This document shows, piece after piece, positions 50,795 through 57,959 of a stretch of 64,000 nucleotides of DNA. Positions within the stretch are counted from its first letter, which is position 1, and each line of letters opens with the position of its first letter. Both the position numbers and the translations under genes were made by a program. The DNA is taken from positions 4,712,001 to 4,776,000 of the forward strand of contig NZ_CP062941.1 in NCBI RefSeq assembly GCF_015101885.1, written 5' to 3'. This DNA is from Massilia litorea. Lineage in GTDB: Bacteria > Pseudomonadota > Gammaproteobacteria > Burkholderiales > Burkholderiaceae_D. The notes beneath the pieces are model-generated. The model saw only the letters and a list, made by a program, of their open reading frames with translations, was not told where the DNA came from and searched no databases.

Positions 50795-51841
50795 ATGTCA
50801 GCAAAACTCCGCAACATTAACGAACAAGTCATCGTCATCACCGGCGCCAGCAGCGGCATCGGCCTCACCACGGCCCGCATGGCGGCCGAACAGGGCGCCA
50901 AGCTGGTGCTGGCCGCACGCAACGGCGAGGCCCTCGACCAGCTGGCCAGCGAACTGCGGCGCCAGGGTTGCCAGGTAGCGACAGTAGCCGCCGACGTCGG
51001 CAGTGCGCCCGATGTCGAGCGGATTGCCCAGACCGCGCTCGAGCGCTTCGGCCGTATCGATACCTGGGTCAACAACGCGGGCGTCGGCACCTTCGGCCGG
51101 CTGGAAGAGGTGTCGCTGGAAGACCACCAGCGCCTGTTCCAGACCAATTTCTGGGGAGTCGTCAACGGTTCGCTCGAAGCCGTGAAACGCATGAAGCAGC
51201 GCGGCGGCGGCGCCCTGATCAATGTCGGCAGCGAAGTGTCGGACGCCCCGGTGCCGCTGCAGGGCATGTATTCGGCCTCGAAGCATGCGGTGAAAGCCTT
51301 TACCGACTCGCTGCGCATGGAACTGGAAAAGGAAGAGGCGCCGATTTCCGTCACGCTGATCAAGCCGGCCGCGATCGACACCATGTTCGCCGTGCACGCG
51401 AAAAACTACATGGACAAGGAAGCGGTGCTGCCGCCGCCGGTGTATGCGCCCGAGATCGTGGCGAAAGCCATCCTGTACTGCGCCCAGCATCCGAAGCGCG
51501 AAGTCTATGTCGGCGGGGCCTCCAGGTTCATCTCCGCCAGCCGTGCGCGCATGCCGCACCTGATGGATCGCTATGTGCGCGCCACCATGTTCAGTCAGCA
51601 AAAGTCGAAGCACGACAAGATGCCCGGCCGTCCGGATGCCCTCCACGCGCCGGACCCGACGCATGCGCTGCGCGAGCGCCAGGGGATGACCGAGCGCAGC
51701 GTCAAGGAAACGTCGGCCTATACGACGCTGAGCCTGAACAAGACGCCGCTGGTGACAGCCCTGTTGGGTGGCGGGGCGCTGCTTGCGGCCTGGAAGCTGG
51801 CCGGACCGGGGGTGGCACGACGCAGGCTGGGACGCGTGTAA
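50795..51841 (+). CDS. Short-chain dehydrogenase/reductase with C-terminal extension
   Basis: A 348-residue SDR. The cofactor loop is TGASSGIG (about 17-24), the NNAG motif is at about 94-97, and the catalytic Ser and Tyr-x3-Lys are in GSEVSDAPVPLQGMYSASK (in parts). The SDR domain ends near 255. A C-terminal extension (about 255-348) is polar and basic with a final hydrophobic segment (TPLVTALLGGGALLAAWKLAG). It may be a membrane tether, found in some envelope-associated SDRs. Ribosome site GGAAG before ATG 50795. The substrate is unknown. Confidence 0.85.
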   Translation: MSAKLRNINEQVIVITGASSGIGLTTARMAAEQGAKLVLAARNGEALDQLASELRRQGCQVATVAADVGSAPDVERIAQTALERFGRIDTWVNNAGVGTFGRLEEVSLEDHQRLFQTNFWGVVNGSLEAVKRMKQRGGGALINVGSEVSDAPVPLQGMYSASKHAVKAFTDSLRMELEKEEAPISVTLIKPAAIDTMFAVHAKNYMDKEAVLPPPVYAPEIVAKAILYCAQHPKREVYVGGASRFISASRARMPHLMDRYVRATMFSQQKSKHDKMPGRPDALHAPDPTHALRERQGMTERSVKETSAYTTLSLNKTPLVTALLGGGALLAAWKLAGPGVARRRLGRV

Positions 51842-51863
51842 GCTGTCTCTGCATTCGGAACGA

Positions 51864-51890
51864 AAAAGACGCGCCGTGTGCGCGTCTTTT
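51864..51890 (+). terminator. Intrinsic terminator after the SDR gene
   Basis: An 11-bp stem (51864-51874 with 51880-51890) with A/T-rich ends, starting 22 bases after the stop. It can act in both directions. Confidence 0.75.
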
Positions 51891-51903
51891 CCCGAATAAC
51901 GTT

Positions 51904-52053
51904 GGGTGGGCTCCTGAGCCCACGCGGTGCTGAACGTGCCTGTCGAAAAATGTGCGGCGGAACGGCCGCATGGACTCAGGAGTCGACCCTATGTACTGAG
52001 CGCTCCTTGTCGATATGCACGCGTCGTACCGCGTGGGCTCGAGAGCCAACCCT
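51904..52053. repeat. REP-like palindromic repeat cluster
   Basis: Three related imperfect palindromes. GTGGGCTC/GAGCCCAC is at 51906-51923, GACTC/GAGTC at 51973-51984, and a third at 52028-52053 (GTGGGCTC...GAGAGCC). The outer two are inverted with respect to each other (22 of 25 bases match). They share GTACCGCGTGG and the GGGTGG-type ends with the element at 39725-39791. It lies between convergent genes. Confidence 0.6.
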
Positions 52054-52057
52054 GCTG

Positions 52058-52489
52058 TCACTTCTCCTTGCCGATCGGCGGCCGGCTGGCCAGGAAGTCC
52101 GTATCCTCTTCCGTCAGCGGCAAATCGGGAATCGACTCGATGCGGTCGGTATCGATGTCGGCGCCATCCTTGGCGACCGTGTCGCGGCCGGCCGCGGCGC
52201 GCTCGCCGGTGCCGCCCATGTCGCTGTCGCCGGAGAAATCGGCGTCGCCGACGTCAGGTCCCGCGGTGTCGCCGGCATGGCTCGCTTCCAGGTCGGAAGT
52301 CGTGCCTTCGTCCAGATGGATCAGCTGGTCGTCGTCGAGGTTGGTCGAAAAGCCGGGGCCGCCGACCACGTCGCTGCCGGTGTCGGAGATATCGCTCGGT
52401 CCCAGTGCGTCCGTGCCATGGCCCTTGCCAAGGCTACGGTCTGGACTTTCCGGGAAGTTGTCCGGATCAAGTGTGCTAATGCCAGTCAT
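52058..52489 (-). CDS. Acidic disordered hypothetical protein
   Basis: A 143-residue protein with a strong excess of Asp, Gly, Ser and Thr and almost no hydrophobic core, so it is probably disordered (DNFPESPDRSLGKGHGTDALGPS and TDFLASRPP in outline). There is no signal peptide. Similar acidic proteins in this group of bacteria are sometimes named chemotaxis protein in databases without evidence. The repetitive composition (Asp-Thr-Gly-Ser) could bind metal or act as a hub. The start ATG at 52489 follows GGAGGC. Confidence 0.6.
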   Translation of the reverse strand: MTGISTLDPDNFPESPDRSLGKGHGTDALGPSDISDTGSDVVGGPGFSTNLDDDQLIHLDEGTTSDLEASHAGDTAGPDVGDADFSGDSDMGGTGERAAAGRDTVAKDGADIDTDRIESIPDLPLTEEDTDFLASRPPIGKEK

Positions 52490-52591
52490 GATGCCTCCGT
52501 GAAGATGGTTGTCGGATAGTTCAGGATAGTGTCAGGCTACAGCCATTCGGCCGGGCACGTCGCAGCGCAGGGAGTGCCGCGCGGGCGCTGC

Positions 52592-53668
52592 CTAGAAGGC
52601 GTGGCGCATGCCGATATTGATGGCGGAATTGCCGTTTCCGCGGGTACTGGCGTTGCCGACCGTATAGCCGGCGCCGTTGCGGTTCTCGATATGCGAATAG
52701 GCCGCGTAGAAATCGGTCCGGCGCGATACCGCGTAGCTGGCGCCGAAGGCGGCCTGGATGGCGTCCTGGTTGGCCAGGTCGCGGTCGTCCTTGACGATAT
52801 ACGAGGCAAGCAGGGTCGTGCGCCCGCTGAGGGGCACCGCCAGGCCGAGCAGGACGTCGCGGCTGTCGGTCGAGGCGGTACGCGCGAGCCCGGCGCCGTA
52901 CGGATTGTCGGGATTGAACAAGGGAGAGCTGGCCCAGCCGCGGCTCAGGCTGTAGGCCGCGTAGGCGGTGCCCCAGCCCAGGCGCAGGTTCGCCGCCAGG
53001 ATCGAATTGCGCGCCACATTGTCGTTGCTGGTCTTGCTGTTGAGCTGGACGCGCACGGCGTTCAGGCTCTGGTGGGCGGCGCGCACCGTCAGCGGTCCGG
53101 CTTCGATACCGACCGTCATGCCCCAGGCACGCCCGGCCGGCGAGGTGTCGACCTTCTCCTTGAAGGCATACGAGGCGCCGGCCGAGATGCCGCGCGCCAG
53201 GGCGCCGTAGTACTGGACGCTGTTGTCGACCCGGCGCCCGCCACCGATGAGGTTGCCTGCGCTGCCGGCCATGCCGCCCTTGAACGGATCGGCGACGTCG
53301 GTCAGCGCCAGGTATTGCAGGTTGTACTGGCGTCCGATCGTGATCGCGCCGAATTCGCCGGACAGGCCGACGAAGGCCTGGCGTCCGAACGCGCGCTCGT
53401 GCTGGTCGGCGCGGCCGGTATCGACCCGCACGCCCGTCTCGAGCGCGAAGATGGCCGAGGTCCCATTGCCGACCGGCTCCCTGCCGTGGATGCCGATATG
53501 CGATTCCGATGCCACTCCGCTGCCGACCTGGGTCGCGCACGTGTTGCCGCATCCGCCCTGCCCCACCACACCGGCATCGAGCACGCCATAGGTCGTGATC
53601 CCGGTCTGCGCGCAGGCAAGCGCGGCACTTCCTCCCAGTATTGCAAACGTTATGAACGGCTTGAGCAT
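52592..53668 (-). CDS. Gram-negative porin (Burkholderia/Neisseria type)
   Basis: A 358-residue trimeric-porin-like protein. The signal peptide (about 1-20, ALACAQ) is followed by YGVLDAGV, RLGIHG-like segments and strong alternation of polar and aromatic residues, ending in MRHAF with C-terminal Phe. The sequence includes FVGLSGEFGAITIGRQYN, typical for the family (OmpC-like, Porin_4). It forms a general diffusion channel in the outer membrane. The upstream region (53669-53795) is short and carries no evident operator. Confidence 0.9.
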   Translation of the reverse strand: MLKPFITFAILGGSAALACAQTGITTYGVLDAGVVGQGGCGNTCATQVGSGVASESHIGIHGREPVGNGTSAIFALETGVRVDTGRADQHERAFGRQAFVGLSGEFGAITIGRQYNLQYLALTDVADPFKGGMAGSAGNLIGGGRRVDNSVQYYGALARGISAGASYAFKEKVDTSPAGRAWGMTVGIEAGPLTVRAAHQSLNAVRVQLNSKTSNDNVARNSILAANLRLGWGTAYAAYSLSRGWASSPLFNPDNPYGAGLARTASTDSRDVLLGLAVPLSGRTTLLASYIVKDDRDLANQDAIQAAFGASYAVSRRTDFYAAYSHIENRNGAGYTVGNASTRGNGNSAINIGMRHAF

Positions 53669-53795
53669 CGGCGTATCCTCTCTACGCCTCTACATTACCC
53701 CTCTAAAGCGAGTTCATCTGTCGAATGTCGCACATACGGCTGACCATTCAGGCTCGTCTTTGTGTAGGCCGGCTCCGACAATCTTGTAAAAAAGC

Positions 53796-55511
53796 TCAGG
53801 CAGCGAGCGCCACGGCGTTCTTGCCGCCGCGCTTCGCGGCATACATGGCACCGTCGGCACGGGCCAGCCAGGCGTCGAGGTCCTGCGGGTCGCCGGGCAG
53901 GTGCAGGGCCACGCCGATGCTCGCGCCGACGCTCACGCCGGCGCGTTTCAGGACGTACGGGGCGCGCAGCACGGCCAGCAGACTGTCGGCTTTCTCATTC
54001 GCATCCTGGGCGTCGCTCAGCCCTTCCAGCACCACCACGAATTCATCGCCGGCCAGGCGCGCGACCATATCGGTCTTGCGCACGGCCTCGAGCAGCCTGG
54101 CGCCGAACTGGCGCAGCAGCTCGTCGCCCTCTTCGTGGCCATGGGTGTCGTTGACGCCCTTGAAGCCGTCCATATCGAGGAACAGCAAGGCGCAGGGTTT
54201 ATGGGAACGCGCGGCGCGGTGCATGGCGTCGGGCAAGGTCTGCATCAGGGCGCGCCGGTTCGGCAGCCCGGTCAAGGCATCGTGCAGCAGCAGGGCCTGC
54301 AGCTCGGCGGTGCGGGCCGCGACCGTGCTCTCGAGCTGCTGGTTCATCGTTTCCAGCGCGCTGCGGTGCGCCTCTTCGCTGCGCACCAGTTCGCGCATCG
54401 CGCGCGACAGGACCTGCGCTTCTTGGAAACCGTGCACCACCGGGATGTCCTCCGCACGGGCGCCGGCACGGGTCGCATCGACCGCCTGCTCGATCGCGCC
54501 GGCCAGCGCATCCATCGGACGCGTCAGGCGCCGCGCCAGCATCGCCGCGCAGCCCGCCAGCACGCCGGCCATCAGCACGCTCAGCCCGATCATGCGCCGC
54601 TCCAGTGCGCGCGCATCGGCCAGCGCCGCGTCTTCCGTGTGGCGCACCAGCACCGCCCACCCCAGTGTCGCCGGGTCGCCGGCGGTGCCGGTCCGGCTGT
54701 AGCCGGTGAGATAGGCCTTGCCGTCCGGTCCCTCCTCGCGCAGCGAGCCGGTTTCGCCCGCCAGCGCCAGGCGCAGGCTCGGGCTGTCGAATTTCTTCTC
54801 GACCATCGCCTCCGGCCCCAGCAGGACGGTGCCGTCCGCGCGCACCACCAGCACCTCGGCGCCGTATTCGCGCAGGGCCGGCGTCAGCAGCTGGCGCGCG
54901 CGGTTGCGCACCCATTGCCAGCTCATGTGCACCCCGACCACGCCGCGCACGACGCCATCGTCGCCGGCCAGCGGCGCCGACATGTCGATGAAGCGCCACG
55001 GCTCGGCGGCCTTCGGCAGCAGTTTATTCAGCAGCAGCGCCGGATGATAGTCGGTCGCCCGCACGCCTTTGATGCCGGCCTGGAACCAGGGCCGGGCATC
55101 GACTTGCGCGCCTTCGAGCATGCGGCCGGTTGCCGCCACCACCTTGCCGTTCGCATCCGCCACGCCGATCCAGGCATAGTCGGCCACGGCGCGCTGCAGG
55201 GATTCGAGCACGCCGCGGGTCGCATCCGGATTCCCGAACGAGCGCACCTGCGGCAATTCGGCCAGCAGCCTGACGGTGACGATGGCGTTGCCGGTCACCC
55301 GGTTGAGCGAATCGCGCATCTGCCAGGACAGCTGTTGCAGGCGCAATTGCGCTTCCTTGCGCGCTTGATGGTGGGCGAAATGGCTGACCAGGGCGAAGTG
55401 CAGCAGGACCGTCAGGGTAACGGCGATGCTGACCGTGAGCATGGCCAGGGTTGCCAGGCGCAGGGGACGGCGCGTTGGGGCGCGGACAGGGCTGCGGGCC
55501 GGGTTGTTCAT
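53796..55511 (-). CDS. Cache-HAMP-GGDEF diguanylate cyclase
   Basis: A 571-residue inner membrane protein. Membrane helices at about 20-45 and 300-325 flank a periplasmic dCache sensor (about 50-290), followed by a HAMP-like linker (325-385) and a GGDEF domain (about 410-571). The catalytic signature reads AGDEF (LAGDEFVVVLE) rather than GGDEF, a tolerated variant in active cyclases. The FLDMDGFKGVNDTHGHEEGDELL block is in outline. It should make cyclic di-GMP in response to an external ligand. The next upstream gene is in the opposite direction. Confidence 0.88.
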   Translation of the reverse strand: MNNPARSPVRAPTRRPLRLATLAMLTVSIAVTLTVLLHFALVSHFAHHQARKEAQLRLQQLSWQMRDSLNRVTGNAIVTVRLLAELPQVRSFGNPDATRGVLESLQRAVADYAWIGVADANGKVVAATGRMLEGAQVDARPWFQAGIKGVRATDYHPALLLNKLLPKAAEPWRFIDMSAPLAGDDGVVRGVVGVHMSWQWVRNRARQLLTPALREYGAEVLVVRADGTVLLGPEAMVEKKFDSPSLRLALAGETGSLREEGPDGKAYLTGYSRTGTAGDPATLGWAVLVRHTEDAALADARALERRMIGLSVLMAGVLAGCAAMLARRLTRPMDALAGAIEQAVDATRAGARAEDIPVVHGFQEAQVLSRAMRELVRSEEAHRSALETMNQQLESTVAARTAELQALLLHDALTGLPNRRALMQTLPDAMHRAARSHKPCALLFLDMDGFKGVNDTHGHEEGDELLRQFGARLLEAVRKTDMVARLAGDEFVVVLEGLSDAQDANEKADSLLAVLRAPYVLKRAGVSVGASIGVALHLPGDPQDLDAWLARADGAMYAAKRGGKNAVALAA

Positions 55512-55724
55512 GCGATAGTGTTTATTAATGGCAATCGCGAATGATATCCCTGAGGTGCCATCAGAACAACGCCATTAGTGCCCAGAAGCACATATGTTGT
55601 GATATTTCGATAGAAAGTTAAAAGTTGCTGTCATAAAACCAACGGATCTTTTCGTCGTGGCGTAGCGATTTGACATATGGTTCGGTTCTGACGAGCAACC
55701 GGATCGCGGACTGAATGAAGGAGC

Positions 55725-57479
55725 TTGCTTCGACGTACAATCCATGAGTCAACAAAAGCTACCGAAACTCACGCGCAGACCATGGCCCATTACGAACAGA
55801 ACGCAGAACAGCTAGTTGGCCAATACGAGTCTCTACGCTTCGAGGATGTGCACCCGATGCTGCTCGACTCCTTGCCACCGCCGGGTGCAACGATCCTTGA
55901 CATCGGCGCCGGCTCGGGCCGGGACGCTGCGTGGTTCGCAGCCAAGGGATACGATGTGGTGGCCGTCGAGCCTTCGGAAGCAATGCGCACGCTCGCCCGC
56001 CAGCGCCACCCCTCGCCGCGCATCCACTGGGTGGCCGACAGCCTGCCTGATCTGGCTCAATCAAGGCGGCTCGGTCTCACCTTCGATCTGATCCTGCTGT
56101 CGGCGGTGTGGATGCACCTGCCGCCGGCCTCGCGCCAGCGCGCGCTGCGCAAGTTGGCCACCTTGCTATCACCGAACGGCCGTATCGCCATCAGCCTTCG
56201 CATCGGCCCGCCCGATCCCGATCGCGCCATGTATGAGGTGACGCTGCCGGAACTATCAGCCCTCGCCCAGCAATTCGGTCTGCGGCTGGTACGCACGCAC
56301 GAAAGCCCGGACAAACTGGGGCGCGCGGGTATCTCTTGGACGACTGTGGTGTTGGGCCTGCCTGACGATGGCTTGGGTGCACTTCCCCTCCTGCGTCACC
56401 TGGTGCTGACGGACGGGAAGGCATCGACGTACAAGATTGCACTGCTGCGCATCCTGGCCAGGATCGCCGATAGCGCGGCAGGGGCGGCGCGCCACGAACC
56501 GGAGTTCGTCGTCCTGCCGATGGGACTCGTGGCCCTCTTCTGGCTGCGCATGTACAAGCCGCTCATCGAAGGCGGGTTGCCGCAAATGCCGATGAACAAG
56601 GCGGGCAAAGGGCCCGGCTTCGTGACCAACAGCTTTACTGCCTTGCGTCTCGTCCGACCGGTCGATCTTCGTGCGGGGATGGAGTTCAGCGACGACATCG
56701 CGCGACATCTTCACGGCAGCCTGTGGGAGATATCCAGGCTGATACGCGAGATGCCGGTCAAGTACCTGCGCTGGCCGGCCAGTGACGAGAACATCTTCCA
56801 CATCGCGCACTTGCGGCGCACGCCGACACCGTCGACGCTCCGGATCGATGAACCATTCCTGTGGAGCTTTGGCGAATTCCATGTTCCGCTCGGTATCTGG
56901 GATGCGCTTAGCCATTACAACGTGTGGGTCGAACCTGTCCTCGTCGAGGAATGGGTTCGGCTAATGGACTCCTACGCCGGGCGACTCGCCCCGGACATCC
57001 GGCAAGTCGCGTATTCCCTCCTCGCATGGGCAGATCCCGAGCGCGATACCAGATTCGCGCGCGCTGCAGTCGAACGGCTCCGCACGGGAGGCAAGTCCGT
57101 CTACTGTGTGTGGTCGGGGCAGCGGCTACGGGATGACTATGACATCGACCACTGTTTTCCGTTTGCTGCCTGGCCCTGCGGGGACGCCTGGAACCTGATG
57201 CCGGCATCGAAACGGATCAATAACGAAAAGTCGAATCGCCTGGTAACGCAGGCGGCCCTGGAACGGGCCAGCGAGAGGATTACCGAATGGTGGGAGCAGG
57301 CGTTTCTGTCGACCGGGACGGATGTGCGGGATCGGTTTTTCGTCGAAGCGGAGCAGACCTTGCCAATGCTGCAGGGCTCTGCGTCGTCGCCGGAGCTGAT
57401 CGATGCGATGAAGGTGCAGCGTATTCGGCTGGCGAAGGATCAGGGCTTGCGAGCTTGGGAGCCGCTGCAGTTTGCCTGA
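55725..57479 (+). CDS. SAM methyltransferase-HNH nuclease fusion protein
   Basis: A protein of 584 residues from a TTG start, or 565 from ATG 55782. The N-terminal domain (about 45-210) is a class I SAM methyltransferase with motif I LDIGAGSGRD (58-67) and VVAVEPS. The middle (215-440) is helical and unassigned (LPDDGLGALPLLRHLVL, WSFGEFHVPLGIWDALSHY in outline). The C-terminal region (about 458-510) reads as an HNH nuclease: YCVWSG, DIDHCFPF with Asp475 and His476, WNLMP with Asn490, and NNEKSNR with Asn500. The HNH has only one Cys of the usual CxxC. Base composition is lower in GC than the surroundings. It lies beside tRNA-Ser. The role, possibly in defence, is inferred. Confidence 0.82.
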   Translation: MLRRTIHESTKATETHAQTMAHYEQNAEQLVGQYESLRFEDVHPMLLDSLPPPGATILDIGAGSGRDAAWFAAKGYDVVAVEPSEAMRTLARQRHPSPRIHWVADSLPDLAQSRRLGLTFDLILLSAVWMHLPPASRQRALRKLATLLSPNGRIAISLRIGPPDPDRAMYEVTLPELSALAQQFGLRLVRTHESPDKLGRAGISWTTVVLGLPDDGLGALPLLRHLVLTDGKASTYKIALLRILARIADSAAGAARHEPEFVVLPMGLVALFWLRMYKPLIEGGLPQMPMNKAGKGPGFVTNSFTALRLVRPVDLRAGMEFSDDIARHLHGSLWEISRLIREMPVKYLRWPASDENIFHIAHLRRTPTPSTLRIDEPFLWSFGEFHVPLGIWDALSHYNVWVEPVLVEEWVRLMDSYAGRLAPDIRQVAYSLLAWADPERDTRFARAAVERLRTGGKSVYCVWSGQRLRDDYDIDHCFPFAAWPCGDAWNLMPASKRINNEKSNRLVTQAALERASERITEWWEQAFLSTGTDVRDRFFVEAEQTLPMLQGSASSPELIDAMKVQRIRLAKDQGLRAWEPLQFA

Positions 57480-57505
57480 GCCAATACAGCTAGCCAGAGT
57501 TATCA

Positions 57506-57626
57506 CGCGCGCCCTTGGCGCGCGGCGCTGCCCGCCTGGCGGGCAGCAAATGGGCGATTCGAGGAGGGCTGGGCGAAGTACGCCCAGCCCTTCGAATCTC
57601 ACACGGGAAGCGCGCAGACGCTTCCC
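57506..57626. repeat. Array of four strong hairpins downstream of the methyltransferase-HNH gene
   Basis: Four consecutive inverted repeats in 121 bases: (1) an 8-bp stem 57506-57513 with 57517-57524; (2) a 10-bp stem 57527-57536 with 57538-57547; (3) an 18-bp stem with one 2-base bulge, 57556-57575 with 57581-57598; (4) an 8-bp stem 57605-57612 with 57619-57626. None has a T-run. The spacers are 2-8 bases. Such a density of perfect stems is unlike the rest of the window. Confidence 0.7.
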
Positions 57627-57640
57627 TCGCTTCCGCCAGG
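57591..57640 (+). repeat. Inverted partial copy of the tRNA-Ser 3' end, split by a hairpin
   Basis: TTCGAATCTCAC (57591-57602) and CGCTTCCGCCAGG (57628-57640) are the T-arm and acceptor-plus-CCA of the tRNA-Ser at 57680-57769, in inverted orientation. They are identical to 57691-57702 and 57678-57690 respectively. The two parts are separated by 25 bases holding hairpin 4. The 13-base parts flank the terminator at 57645-57677 as an inverted repeat. Confidence 0.6.
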
Positions 57641-57644
57641 CCAT

Positions 57645-57677
57645 AAAAAAACCGCCCGAGGGCGGTTTCTTTTATTT
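57645..57677 (-). terminator. Terminator of tRNA-Ser
   Basis: AAACCGCCC/GGGCGGTTT stem (57649-57657 with 57660-57668) with A-run and T-run on either side. It lies directly after the tRNA 3' end on the minus strand. Confidence 0.75.
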
Positions 57678-57679
57678 CC

Positions 57680-57769
57680 TGGCGGAAGCGGTGAGATTCG
57701 AACTCACGAACGGGTTCCCCCGTCGGCAGTTTTCAAGACTGCTGCCTTCAACCACTCGGCCACGCTTCC
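57680..57769 (-). tRNA. tRNA-Ser (anticodon UGA)
   Basis: A 90-base tRNA on the minus strand with encoded CCA (57680-57682). The 7-bp acceptor stem pairs GGAAGCG with CGCTTCC, the long variable arm is typical for class II tRNAs, and the T-loop reads TTCGAAT. The anticodon loop is CTTGAAA, so the anticodon is TGA and the tRNA reads UCA and related Ser codons. A partial inverted copy of its 3' end lies 38 bases beyond its 3' terminus. tRNA-Ser genes are common sites for integration. Confidence 0.95.
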
Positions 57770-57959
57770 TGAAGTCCGGCATTATACATAAATCACTCTG
57801 CTGACGGCAGGCAATCGACGGGCGGCGGGACAATAAAGGAAGCACAGCGGCAAGCAGCGCTATCGATGCCGGCACGGGCCAGACGACTCGACATTTGCCT
57901 GTCACCGCGTGGGCGGAGCCGTCCGCGGCCCGGCCCACCCTGCAAAAGCGAACCGCGCC

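Noticed and set aside
55744..55815. A short frame starting at ATG 55744 overlapping the fusion gene start
   Set aside because: It ends within 72 bases, has no clear ribosome site and no evidence for coupling.
57591..57640. A second functional tRNA in the + direction
   Set aside because: Only the T-arm and acceptor are present, split by a hairpin, with no D-arm or anticodon arm.
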